Source of the DNA: an uncultured Moraxellaceae bacterium
GTDB lineage: Bacteria > Pseudomonadota > Gammaproteobacteria > Pseudomonadales > Moraxellaceae
Direction of reading: 5' to 3'
Assembly: GCA_937928295.1 (NCBI GenBank)
Contig: CALEYY010000271.1
Span: forward strand, 1 to 13,779
DNA: 13,779 nt
In this document: piece by piece, positions 1 to 6,906 of the stretch
Layout: each line of letters begins with the position of its first letter
Position numbering within the stretch: position 1 is the first letter of the stretch
Position numbers and translations under genes: made by a program
The notes under the pieces: generated by a model
What the model was told of the DNA's origin: nothing
The model's input: only the letters and a program-made list of their open reading frames with translations
Database searches by the model: none

Positions 1-126
1 GAACCGGTTCAGATCGTCCAGCTGGCGCTGGCAGGCCATGCGCACCCACTTGCAGGTGAGGATCTTCCCCGCGACCACATCCTTCGCGTACTGCCGCGCG
101 ATGGCGGCGTAACTGCGTGTCGCCAT
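1..126 (-). CDS. Phage terminase large subunit, N-terminal fragment (runs off the window)
   Basis: Forty-two codons are visible from ATG at 126 to the window edge. The peptide starts MATRSYAAIARQYAKDVV and continues with KWVRMACQRQLDDL. This is the N-terminal signature I associate with TerL proteins of tailed phages: a short helix with YA..YA.DVV.G.I, then C.WVR.AC.RQ..DL. TerL is the ATPase and nuclease that packages DNA into proheads; none of its catalytic motifs (Walker A/B, nuclease acidic residues) lie in the visible part. The start codon overlaps by one base (TGATG) the stop of an upstream minus-strand frame, as is common for terS-terL. Judged by eye only; a different phage protein with the same N-terminus is possible. 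Confidence 0.6.
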   Translation of the reverse strand, partial: MATRSYAAIARQYAKDVVAGKILTCKWVRMACQRQLDDLNRF

Positions 127-239
127 CAGCCGGCGATTTCCGACCAGGGGTCTGAATCTTTGGGTGCGTCTGCGGGCATCGAGATCCTGGACCGCGACGC
201 GCTGGCCGAGCCATGAGGTTTGGCGTGCACTGCGGAATT
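126..239 (-). pseudogene. Probable C-terminal remnant of phage terminase small subunit
   Basis: A minus-strand frame is open from 239 to the TGA at 128-126 and ends in PADAPKDSDPWSEIAG. Its stop shares one base with the TerL start, the usual terS-terL arrangement. The frame cannot be followed upstream because a TGA lies at 242-240, so only about 37 codons remain and no DNA-binding N-terminal domain is present. Either the gene was truncated here or the sequence switches to an unrelated source near 215-240. The identification rests mainly on position and the stop-start overlap. The opposite strand is also open here and ends in the peptide IEILDRDALAEP, so the assignment is weak. Confidence 0.3.
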
Positions 240-296
240 TCAGGCTGCACAGCCAAACACAAGCCGACTCTATTTGGCGCAGAAGGCGATTGCACC

Positions 297-479
297 ATGA
301 GCCCAGCTAAGACCAACGCCGAGCGCCAATCGGCGCTTGTGGCCAGGCGCAAAGCTGCTGGTCTGGTATCGCTCAAAAACGTTTGGGTGCATCCGGGCGA
401 TGTGCCAGCGATGCGGGAATATGCGGCGAAGCTGGCGAGGCTGGTGGTGAATTTTCGCTGCGGCAGCGAGCGGCTGTAG
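297..479 (+). CDS. Small phage-type hypothetical protein, C-terminus possibly chimeric
   Basis: Sixty codons. I chose the ATG at 297 over the upstream in-frame start at 213 because AGAAGG lies about 10 bases before it and the protein then begins MSPAKTNAERQSALVARRKA. That is the form of many short phage and prophage proteins: a basic N-terminal helix rich in AERQ/ALRARR, then a segment like VWVHPGDVPAMREYAAKLAR. Function is unknown; such proteins are usually uncharacterised and resemble small arc-like or coiled proteins. The expected end is shortly after the AAKLAR segment, but this frame continues with LVVNFRCGSERL, unlike the rest, so the true sequence may break off near 440-450. It is transcribed away from the terminase genes. 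Confidence 0.4.
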   Translation: MSPAKTNAERQSALVARRKAAGLVSLKNVWVHPGDVPAMREYAAKLARLVVNFRCGSERL

Positions 480-484
480 GCCAG

Positions 485-682
485 CTCGATCAGCTCTCGC
501 CGGCCAATTTCAACTACTTTGAGCGCAGCCAGCAGGCGCCCTTGTACACGCTCAAGGCATTCATCCTCACCAAACTGGCCCGATTTGACGAGGCCAGCTC
601 TGCATATATTGCGGCTGTCAGCTCGAACGACAAAAACGGCGAAGCGTGGGAGGAGTGGGGTGGCTTTTGTGACTCGATGTTC
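485..682 (+). other. Stretch resembling the FAT domain of eukaryotic Tra1/TRRAP
   Basis: The plus frame starting at 485 encodes about 66 residues with the pattern LSPANFNYF, then LKAFILTKLARFDEAS, SAYIAAVS and finally AWEEWGGFCDSMF. From memory this lines up position by position with the Tra1/TRRAP FAT segment of plants and fungi (N.EYF, LKG.FL.KL....AN.AY..AI, GW.SWG.YCD..). It looks like a TPR-like helical repeat from a PI3K-like pseudokinase that has no bacterial counterpart known to me. No bacterial start or ribosome binding site fits it. It is in frame with the SCP2 gene downstream. The likeliest explanations are a chimeric assembly join or contaminating DNA; a chance resemblance, or a bacterial TPR protein, is possible. 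Confidence 0.3.
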
Positions 683-1162
683 GTCACCGGGCTCGCACAG
701 CTCGCCAATTGCGGAACGGCAAACAGCATCGACCTTAGCGCGAACGTCATCCAGAACACTGCGGCTGGGTGGACCATCAACGCTGCGTGGACGGGGCTCT
801 ACACTGCGCAGATCGCTGACCTGACCGCCGCTGCTGGCGACCTCAATGTACCGGCTGGTCTGGCCAGCCTGTTGCTGAATGTCACGGTCAATGACGCACC
901 GGAAGGCAAGGTCGATCTGGCTCTCAACGGTGGCAAGTTTGAACTGGGTCACAATCCCGCTGCTGGCACCAAGCTGATTCTGTCGGCTGAACTGCTGCGC
1001 CGCATCTTCCTCGAAGGCGATGCCGGTGCCGGCATGCAGGGCTTCATGACCGGTCAGCTCAAGGTCGAAGGCGACATGAGCAAGATCATGGCCATGCAGT
1101 CTGCCCGCCCGAGCGAGCCGATGAAGGCACTGTTCAAGCAGATCCTGGAAATGACTGCCTGA
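677..1162 (+). CDS. SCP2 sterol-binding domain protein, 5' end uncertain
   Basis: From about 800 to the stop at 1160-1162 the frame encodes a complete small SCP2-type lipid carrier domain: ADLTAAAGDLNVPAGLASLL, VDLALNGGKFELG, KLILSAELLRRIFLEGD and GFMTGQLKVEGDMSKIMAMQ. SCP2 domains form a hydrophobic tunnel that binds lipids or acyl groups; the bacterial single-domain proteins have no firm role. They are normally about 100-130 residues and start just before the ADLTAAAG segment. Here there is no ATG near that point. The nearest in-frame ATG is at 677, has no convincing ribosome binding site, and adds about 45 residues I do not recognise. The real start is therefore probably missing, and 677 is only a formal choice. 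The C-terminus is intact and a terminator follows. Confidence 0.7.
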   Translation: MFVTGLAQLANCGTANSIDLSANVIQNTAAGWTINAAWTGLYTAQIADLTAAAGDLNVPAGLASLLLNVTVNDAPEGKVDLALNGGKFELGHNPAAGTKLILSAELLRRIFLEGDAGAGMQGFMTGQLKVEGDMSKIMAMQSARPSEPMKALFKQILEMTA

Positions 1163-1193
1163 GCTGATTCGGGGGCTTAGGCTCCCAATCAAC

Positions 1194-1233
1194 AAAAAAG
1201 CCGCCAACTCTGAGCAGGGTTGGCGGCTTTTTT
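1194..1233. terminator. Bidirectional intrinsic terminator
   Basis: A perfect 9-bp stem, GCCGCCAAC at 1200-1208 with GTTGGCGGC at 1219-1227, has a 10-base loop. It is flanked by six A residues on the left and six T residues on the right, so it can terminate both strands. It lies between the convergent stops of the SCP2 gene (1162) and the MAPEG gene (1275). Confidence 0.92.
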
Positions 1234-1274
1234 GTGCCTGCTTTTTGGGAGCAGATTTACCGTTTTTGGCAGAC

Positions 1275-1697
1275 TTACAGCGTACCGCAGAGCTTGAGCA
1301 CCCAGTAGCCGAGGATCAGGCACTGGGCAATCCACAGATTGCCTCGAATGAACACGGCACTGGCGCTGGCGCTGATGGTGTGTACCAGCGTCTGGCCTAC
1401 GCGCAGGCCAAGAAACACGCAGGCCAGACCATCAATGATGGCGAGCTGGTTGGTGGCGTAGGCCACCAGCACGAGTGCGGCGTAGACCGGTAGGTTTTCC
1501 ACACAATTCAAATGTGCGTGATGCAGGCGGGTGACGATAGCGGGATCTGTCCAGGTTGGCGAACCGCGCGTCCAGGAGTTGGCGGCGGCCTTGCCGGTGA
1601 GCACGAGCACGACGCGGTAATTGGCGTAAGCAAAGGCGAGCAGGCCAGTCAGCGCAGTAAAGTAGAGCAGCGTACACAGGGCGGGAGAGGTCATCAT
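1275..1697 (-). CDS. MAPEG family membrane protein
   Basis: A protein of 140 residues, the usual length of bacterial MAPEG proteins (membrane-associated proteins in eicosanoid and glutathione metabolism). Four hydrophobic segments are visible at about 6-32, 70-88, 91-110 and 119-138. The family's polar motif after the first loop appears as RLHHAHLNCVENLP (residues 57-70), matching the conserved R..N..EN.P region. Eukaryotic members conjugate glutathione to lipophilic compounds; bacterial members are largely uncharacterised, so the activity is not established. Tandem ATG codons at 1697 and 1694 could both start it; upstream in-frame codons are rejected because they lie inside the kinase gene and lack similarity. 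It follows the kinase gene after 56 bases on the same strand and is the last gene before the terminator. Confidence 0.85.
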   Translation of the reverse strand: MMTSPALCTLLYFTALTGLLAFAYANYRVVLVLTGKAAANSWTRGSPTWTDPAIVTRLHHAHLNCVENLPVYAALVLVAYATNQLAIIDGLACVFLGLRVGQTLVHTISASASAVFIRGNLWIAQCLILGYWVLKLCGTL

Positions 1698-1753
1698 GTG
1701 GGGTGTTCTCTTTATAGTTATAAGGTCAATCAGAAAACTACACGACTTGCCAG

Positions 1754-3178
1754 TCAGCGCCCAGCATTTTTCGTGTCGGCGTCTGCAGCCGGCGTGTGTG
1801 CGGGCAAAAATACCGACACACACAGACCGCGCTCATTGTCAGCATGATTCTCGGCGGCGTCACGCAGGCTGATTCGGCCTTGATGCAAGGTGGTGACGGC
1901 CTGCACTAGGCTCAGCCCCAGCCCCAAGCCTGGCGTTTGACGGGTGGCATCGAGCCGATACAGCCGGTCAAACACTTTGCTGTGTTCGGTTTTGGGGATG
2001 CCGGGGCCGTTATCGCTGACCGAAAGCGCCCAGGCATTGTGGTTTTGAGCCAGCGCAACACGGATATGACCACCGACAGGGGCGAACTTCACGGCGTTAT
2101 CTAGGAGATTGATCAGCAGTTGAAACAGCAGATCGCGATGTCCTTGCACGATGGCTTGCTCGGGCAGTGTCACCTGCAAGGTTTGCTGGCGGGCATCGGC
2201 GAGCGGCTCCATGAAGTCGGCGGCATCGGCAATCAGCGGTGTCAGATCGACCGGCTGGAAGGCTTCGCGCAGTAGGCCAGAGTCAATGCTGGCGATTTTC
2301 AGCAGGGCCTGAAAGGTGGCTAGCACCTGATCGATGTCGCGCAGGCTTTCCTCCAGCCACGGTGACCATTCAGCGGTTGCGGGCGGATTGTCCAGGCGGC
2401 TTTCCAGACGGGCGCGATGGCGCGTCAGTGGCGAGCGCAGGTCGTGAGCAATGTTGTCGGTGGCATCACGAATACCGGCGATGAGCTGGCTTATGCGATC
2501 GAGCATGTCGTTGAGCGTGCGGGCGAGAGCATCGAACTCGTCGCCGTTCTGCCCGACTGGAATGCGATGGCGAAGGTCTCCCTGCATGATCTTGCCGGCG
2601 GAGTAGCGAATCTGCCCGATGGGTCGCAGTGCCAGCCGGGTCGTGTAGCGCCCTGCCAGCCAAGACAACAGCAGCACCAGAATCAGGCTCCAAGTAGCAC
2701 CTTGGCGAATCTTGCGCTGAACATAGCTGAGCTCGCGTTCGTCGAAACCGACGAAAATGCGGTAGCCGTTGGGCAATACCCGCGATTGCGCAACAACGCT
2801 GTAGTCATCGCTGTCTTTGGCGCTAGGCAGGCTCAGGAATTCACCAGGTTTTTTTGCGACGCTTGGCCAAGCTGGCAGATTGCCGGCGAGAAACTGACCA
2901 TGAGCATCCTCCAGATAGTAGGTGCGCTCATCTAGGCTTGAATGCTCGCGGATGCGCCCTTGAATCAGTGCGCGCATACCGACGATGCCGTCGAGCCGGT
3001 ATTCCGACTCCATAATATTGAGCTCGGCGCGCACGCTTTCCTGAATGTGCTGACGCATGAAGTACTGGCTCATGACCATCACGCCGCCGGCCAGAATCAG
3101 GAAACAGACCAGAATCACGCTGGCATTGGAGAGCGTGATGCGCGTGGCAGTAGACCAGTTCTGCGTCAGCTTACTCAC
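1754..3178 (-). CDS. Two-component sensor histidine kinase
   Basis: A protein of 474 residues. It has a transmembrane helix at about 16-38, a periplasmic region (39-160), a second helix at 162-179 and a HAMP linker (180-232, ending in DEFDALARTLNDMLDRI). The HisKA domain has the phosphoacceptor H245 in NIAHDLRSPLTR. The ATPase domain shows an N box (LLINLLDNAVKF, 355-366), G1 box (DNGPGIP, 389-395) and G2 box (GLGLGLSL, 417-424). The family autophosphorylates on histidine and passes phosphate to the partner regulator. I chose the GTG at 3178 because it overlaps the end of the response regulator gene by 8 bases (GTGAGTAA), implying coupled translation, and places the first helix near the N-terminus. 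The sensed signal is unknown; the periplasmic domain of about 120 residues has no motif I recognise. Confidence 0.93.
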   Translation of the reverse strand: MSKLTQNWSTATRITLSNASVILVCFLILAGGVMVMSQYFMRQHIQESVRAELNIMESEYRLDGIVGMRALIQGRIREHSSLDERTYYLEDAHGQFLAGNLPAWPSVAKKPGEFLSLPSAKDSDDYSVVAQSRVLPNGYRIFVGFDERELSYVQRKIRQGATWSLILVLLLSWLAGRYTTRLALRPIGQIRYSAGKIMQGDLRHRIPVGQNGDEFDALARTLNDMLDRISQLIAGIRDATDNIAHDLRSPLTRHRARLESRLDNPPATAEWSPWLEESLRDIDQVLATFQALLKIASIDSGLLREAFQPVDLTPLIADAADFMEPLADARQQTLQVTLPEQAIVQGHRDLLFQLLINLLDNAVKFAPVGGHIRVALAQNHNAWALSVSDNGPGIPKTEHSKVFDRLYRLDATRQTPGLGLGLSLVQAVTTLHQGRISLRDAAENHADNERGLCVSVFLPAHTPAADADTKNAGR

Positions 3179-3842
3179 GAAGGCTGTACCCGGCACCGCG
3201 CAGCGTGTGAATGAGGGGAGGCCAGGGTGCTTTGTCGATCTTGGCGCGCAGGCGGGACATGTGCACATCAATGACATTAGTCTGCGGGTCGAAGTGATAG
3301 TCCCAGACATTTTCCAGCAGCATGGTGCGGGTTACGACTTGCCCGTTGTGGCGCATGAGGTATTCAAGCACGCGATACTCCTGCGGCTTGAGCAGAATCT
3401 CTTCCCCGGCGCGATGCACCTGGCGGCTCAGGCGATTGAGCACGAGATTGGCGATGCGCAGCTCGTTATCGGCCTCCTGCGGCTGGCTGCGGCGGGTAAT
3501 GACCTCCAGGCGTGCCAGCAATTCGCTGAGTGCAAACGGTTTCACCAGATAATCATCGCCGCCGGCGCGCAGGCCCTTGATGCGGTCATCGACCTGGCTG
3601 AGTGCACTCAGGATCAGCACCGGTATCGCGGCACCTGTAGCACGCAGCGCGGTGAGCACGGTCAGGCCGTCCATTTGCGGCAGCAGCCGGTCGAGGATGA
3701 TGGCGTCGAAGCTTTCGCCGGTGGCGAGGTAGAGGCCGTCGCGGCCGTTGTCGGCATGTTCCACGGTGTGGCCGGCTTCGCTCAGACCTTTTCGCAGGTA
3801 GCGGGCAATTTCCAGATCGTCTTCAATAATCAATATGCGCAT
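3171..3842 (-). CDS. OmpR/PhoB-family response regulator
   Basis: A protein of 223 residues. The receiver domain occupies about 1-115, with the acidic pair D8/D9 (IIEDD), phosphoacceptor D51 (IILDRLLPQMDG), switch S79 and K101 (LVKPF). A winged-helix DNA-binding domain fills 125-223, with LLKPQEYRVLEYLMRH, a recognition-helix region NVIDVHMSRLRAKID and the closing hairpin TLRGAGYSLRE. Phosphorylation normally drives dimerisation on tandem half-sites. Its partner is the kinase gene that overlaps its stop codon. The start at 3842 is the first Met that gives the standard MRILIIEDD opening; no strong Shine-Dalgarno sequence precedes it. Only 28 bases separate it from the PaaX-like gene upstream, so they are probably cotranscribed. 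Targets are not evident, and I do not assign a gene symbol. Confidence 0.94.
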   Translation of the reverse strand: MRILIIEDDLEIARYLRKGLSEAGHTVEHADNGRDGLYLATGESFDAIILDRLLPQMDGLTVLTALRATGAAIPVLILSALSQVDDRIKGLRAGGDDYLVKPFALSELLARLEVITRRSQPQEADNELRIANLVLNRLSRQVHRAGEEILLKPQEYRVLEYLMRHNGQVVTRTMLLENVWDYHFDPQTNVIDVHMSRLRAKIDKAPWPPLIHTLRGAGYSLRE

Positions 3843-3870
3843 GGAGTCAGTGCCTGTGTGAGCATTTCCT

Positions 3871-4650
3871 TCAGCGTATTGTGGCGTATAGCGTCTGCCA
3901 GATGTCATGCCCGATCTGATCAAATTTGCGCACGGTGGCGACGAATTGCAGGCGGGCGGCGACATTGACCAGCGGCTCCGGCAGCAGCGGGTCGAAAACG
4001 ATATGGCGGATGGCATTGCCGCCGAGCAGGAAGGATTCGCGGGCGGCGGTTTCGGCATCCAGCTCGGGCGCGTTTTGCATCCAGGCTTCGAGCTGTTGTT
4101 GCAGTTGGGTGTAGCGCTCGTTCAGCTCGCTGCCGTTCCAGAGCGTGCGCAGTTTTTCGTCCTGCGCCCAGTGGCTGCTGACAAAAACGCTGGCTTCCGC
4201 TTCCAGGCCGAGCTTGTGCAGGCGCTGACGCACAGCACTCAGATCCTGCTCGATATTGTTTGGTCGCACATGCAGGCCTTGCTCCAGCTCGCGGAAACCG
4301 AGCATTTGCAAGGCGCGTTCGCGATGCTTGAGGGCGGTGCGGTTGCTGCGGCCGAGACTGGCCGAGAACACCGTTAGCCAGTCGCCAGCCCAAGGCCGGA
4401 CGCGTTGCTCGGCGCTGCGCCAGGTAGCGACATCGCCAGCCAGATCCATGGCCTGCGGGCCGAGCCGGTAGTGGCCACGGCCCGCAGCCTGCACCAGCCC
4501 GTCTGCCGAGAGACGAACCAGCGCTACCCGTACCGAGTTTTCGCTGATGGCAAAGATGCCGCAGGCGGTGATGGCTTCACGCACGGACAACTGATGGCTG
4601 GTGCTGGCAAGCAGCAGGTCGAGGATCAGATGGCGTGCGTTCAGTTTCAT
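3871..4650 (-). CDS. PaaX-like transcriptional regulator
   Basis: A protein of 259 residues, close to the length of PaaX-like repressors (about 270-300). The N-terminal winged helix covers about 1-75: MKLNARHLILDLLL, then SVREAITACGIFAISENSVRVALVRLSADGLV, then a wing GRGHYRLG. The C-terminal part (about 85-259) matches the PaaX C-terminal layout, opening with WLTVFSASLGRSNR. Classical PaaX represses phenylacetate catabolism genes and responds to phenylacetyl-CoA, but no phenylacetate genes lie here. Its start codon overlaps the stop of the desaturase gene (ATGA, 4650-4647), so the two are translationally coupled and it probably controls the desaturase operon in response to some acyl-CoA. That role is inference. 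The next gene, a response regulator, follows 28 bases after its stop. Confidence 0.85.
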   Translation of the reverse strand: MKLNARHLILDLLLASTSHQLSVREAITACGIFAISENSVRVALVRLSADGLVQAAGRGHYRLGPQAMDLAGDVATWRSAEQRVRPWAGDWLTVFSASLGRSNRTALKHRERALQMLGFRELEQGLHVRPNNIEQDLSAVRQRLHKLGLEAEASVFVSSHWAQDEKLRTLWNGSELNERYTQLQQQLEAWMQNAPELDAETAARESFLLGGNAIRHIVFDPLLPEPLVNVAARLQFVATVRKFDQIGHDIWQTLYATIR

Positions 4651-5741
4651 GGCGTGGCGGTGGTTTCCGGGTTGGCGAAGAAGCGATTGGCGCGCTTGAG
4701 GGCGGCAAAGTCGTTGAAGCGTACACCCATTTCACGCATGACCTTGTGAGCAACTTTGGCATTCGCCTGACGAATGTAGAACGGCTCTTTCACGGCAAAG
4801 TGATGGATGGCGTGCGTGCTGCCGAAATTGAAACAGAACATCTGCATCGGCATCAACCACCATGGGTTCAGAACCTGGCACTGCTGCATGACATTCTTGG
4901 CTTCAACATCGCCGTAGTAGTGCATGTTGGAGCTGATGAAGTGCAGAGAGAAGGTGCGCAGGAAGGCCGGCAGCATGTACACCACGGCGAAAATGTCGAG
5001 ACCGCTCAGGCCGGTTTCGGCCCAGCTCGGCAGGGTGATGGCATAACCGGTGGCACCGGCACCGAAGCTGACCAGATGCCAGACCACCCAGCCGTGAAAC
5101 AGCGCGTAGTAGATGTTGCCGAGCGGGAAATAGGCACCGACCTGCTCCTTCACCATGGCGTGAACTTCGGCCTTGCTCTTCGGCTTCTGCGACTGAATGT
5201 AGGCTTTGGTAGCGTTGCGCATGGTCATCGGGCGCAGGTAGACGGCCAGCATGTTGTCGCCCGTCATGAGCAGACGACGCAAACCCCAGCGCTCGCCATT
5301 AGTGATGCCGCGCTCTTCCAGGTCGGACTCGGTGCCGGAGAACTTGTGGTGATGCAGATGCAGCTTGCGACGCACAAACGGGCTGACCGTGCTGGCGCGG
5401 GCGATCCAGCCCATGAGCAACATGAAGTTGATGACTTTCGGCTGTTTGCGGAAGTACATGATGTGAATCAGGTCGTGTTCCAGCTCATGAATGAACGACG
5501 CGAAAATGGCGGTGACCGGCACGCAGATCCACCAGGCAATCACGCCTTCTACATAGAGTGTGCCGCTGGTGATCATGCCCAGCAGGGAGATGATCATGAT
5601 GCTGGCGCCAATGGCGTCCTGATGCTTGAGCCAGCCGTGGCGTGCGCGCAGCTCGACGCCGGCAGCGAGCACGGTGCTCTTGATGTGTTCGGCTTTCTGC
5701 GCATCGGTCATGGTCAGTGCGCTTGAATTGGGTGATGTCAT
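4647..5741 (-). CDS. Membrane fatty acid desaturase
   Basis: A protein of 364 residues with the three histidine boxes of the integral-membrane di-iron desaturases: HELEHDLIH (85-93), HLHHH (128-132) and HAIHH (310-314), with a further conserved His in SSNMHYYGD (274). Hydrophobic segments at about 44-64, 67-84, 103-114, 208-226 and 247-263 fit membrane hairpins with the boxes on the cytoplasmic side. Members insert a double bond into an acyl chain using oxygen and electrons from a ferredoxin, rubredoxin or cytochrome; no electron donor gene is in this window, and substrate and position cannot be read from sequence. The ATG at 5741 is preceded by GAGG nine bases upstream; an internal Met at residue 11 is the alternative. 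An AraC-type regulator lies upstream and a PaaX-like gene overlaps its stop. Confidence 0.9.
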   Translation of the reverse strand: MTSPNSSALTMTDAQKAEHIKSTVLAAGVELRARHGWLKHQDAIGASIMIISLLGMITSGTLYVEGVIAWWICVPVTAIFASFIHELEHDLIHIMYFRKQPKVINFMLLMGWIARASTVSPFVRRKLHLHHHKFSGTESDLEERGITNGERWGLRRLLMTGDNMLAVYLRPMTMRNATKAYIQSQKPKSKAEVHAMVKEQVGAYFPLGNIYYALFHGWVVWHLVSFGAGATGYAITLPSWAETGLSGLDIFAVVYMLPAFLRTFSLHFISSNMHYYGDVEAKNVMQQCQVLNPWWLMPMQMFCFNFGSTHAIHHFAVKEPFYIRQANAKVAHKVMREMGVRFNDFAALKRANRFFANPETTATP

Positions 5742-5870
5742 GAAGCGATGCCTCGTTGAAAACGACGGGCAGGAAAGCCCGACACGATCAGATTACGGCG
5801 GGTTGGCGGGCGAGCGTCAGGGGCAGTTGCGCCGAATATCTGTCAAATCGGGCCAGGTTGATGACCAGCT
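5742..5870 (-). promoter_or_regulatory. Upstream region of the desaturase operon
   Basis: These 129 bases are the only sizeable gap in the eight-gene minus-strand run, so a promoter for the desaturase is expected here. On the minus strand a plausible -10 (TAATCT, 5795-5790) has no good -35 at 16-18 bases, as in activator-dependent promoters. A perfect TTGACA (5846-5841) lies further upstream without a matching -10. A short inverted repeat, CGGGC and GCCCG around six bases, lies in the presumed leader. The neighbouring AraC-type protein is a candidate activator. None of this is conclusive. Confidence 0.25.
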
Positions 5871-6893
5871 TCAGGCCGGGCTGAATTGCTGGCGGCGATA
5901 AGCTGTGGGCGACAAGCCTGTCCATTGGCGAAAGGCGCGGGTGAAATTGGCCGGGTCTTGATAGCCCAGCGCCTCGGCGATTTGCGCAATCGACGCATCG
6001 GGCCTGGCCAGCAGGGCCTCTGCTTGCTGCTGGCGCGCTTGATCGAGCAAACGCTGATAGGAAGTTCCGGCATCCTGCAAGCGACGCTTGAGCGTGCGTT
6101 CGGACAGGTGCATGTGCTCGGCCAGCTCGCTGAGGCGGTCATAGCGGCCATCTCGGGGGATGAGCAGCTTCAGCACCTGAGCGACCCAGGGGTCTTTGGC
6201 ATCGGCTGCTGCAAGGTCGGCCAGCTCCTGTTCGCACTGCGCGATGGCCAGCTGCGCCGTAACCGGATTCGCCGTGGCAATGCGCTGTGTGAGCAATTGC
6301 CGTGGAAAGCGGATCTGCATGCTCGGTTGCGAGAAATGGAATTTGGGCAGGCGATCCTGCCAGGCGGCATAGTGCGCTGGCTCGGGGTAGGGCACGCAAA
6401 TCTCGCTGCGCCACTGCGACGGGGTCGGCTGGCCGCTGAGCAGGCGATTGAACAGGCAGCAGAGTTCGACCAGCACGATGTCGCAGGTAAAGCTTTTCAG
6501 CACGCCCAGCGAGATGGTTTCGGTCAGCTCGACGATGACCCAGTCATCCTGATATTCGATTCGGCTGTGAAACAAAGGCGCGCGTGCCTGGAGGTAGCGC
6601 TGGCCTAGCGCCACGGCTTCTTCGAGCGTGCTGCTGCTCATCAGACTGAAGCCGACAAAGCCGTGCTGGGTAAGCTGGCTGCGCAGGCCCAGCTCGTAGG
6701 CCAGTGCCGGGTCGCCGCTGATGCGTAGGGCATTGGCCAGCATGCGCCCGTATTGTTGGCCTTCGATACGTCGATTATGCGTGCCCAGCTCGGCTTCGCT
6801 CAGCTCAGTGCCTGCCAGCACATCGGCCACCGCATGCCCGCGTTCGAGCATGAGTGACAACAAATACAGGGCGTAGCTGGCAGGCAGTTGCAT
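5871..6893 (-). CDS. AraC-family regulator with arabinose-binding-like domain
   Basis: A protein of 340 residues, the standard length for the AraC subgroup with an N-terminal arabinose-binding-like domain (about 20-200). The C-terminal AraC DNA-binding domain (about 240-335) has two helix-turn-helix units: LSELAEHMHLSERTLKRRL and IAQIAEALGYQDPANFTRAF, followed by the family signature GLSPTAYRR. Members of this subgroup often sit beside lipid or acyl-CoA metabolism genes and usually act as activators. The gene starts 13 bases after the stop of msrA, so it may be cotranscribed with the msr genes, yet it lies just upstream of the desaturase gap. It could regulate either; its position favours the desaturase. 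No strong Shine-Dalgarno sequence precedes the ATG. Confidence 0.9.
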   Translation of the reverse strand: MQLPASYALYLLSLMLERGHAVADVLAGTELSEAELGTHNRRIEGQQYGRMLANALRISGDPALAYELGLRSQLTQHGFVGFSLMSSSTLEEAVALGQRYLQARAPLFHSRIEYQDDWVIVELTETISLGVLKSFTCDIVLVELCCLFNRLLSGQPTPSQWRSEICVPYPEPAHYAAWQDRLPKFHFSQPSMQIRFPRQLLTQRIATANPVTAQLAIAQCEQELADLAAADAKDPWVAQVLKLLIPRDGRYDRLSELAEHMHLSERTLKRRLQDAGTSYQRLLDQARQQQAEALLARPDASIAQIAEALGYQDPANFTRAFRQWTGLSPTAYRRQQFSPA

Positions 6894-6906
6894 AAGCTTG
6901 GAAACA

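Noticed and set aside
1698..1823. Upstream extension of the MAPEG gene to an in-frame start at 1823.
   Set aside because: The extension would lie inside the kinase coding region, adds a cysteine- and arginine-rich segment unlike the family, and the ATG pair at 1697/1694 gives the normal length.
3057..3968. A 303-codon plus-strand frame across the response regulator and kinase start.
   Set aside because: It is antisense to a response regulator with all receiver residues in place; no recognisable domain.
4635..5726. A 363-codon open frame on the plus strand opposite the desaturase gene.
   Set aside because: It is the antisense of a gene with three intact histidine boxes; its translation is rich in H, Q, G and A with no domain, and it has no ribosome binding site.
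5841..5846. Perfect minus-strand TTGACA hexamer upstream of the desaturase.
   Set aside because: No AT-rich -10 lies 16-18 bases downstream, so it is not called as a promoter.
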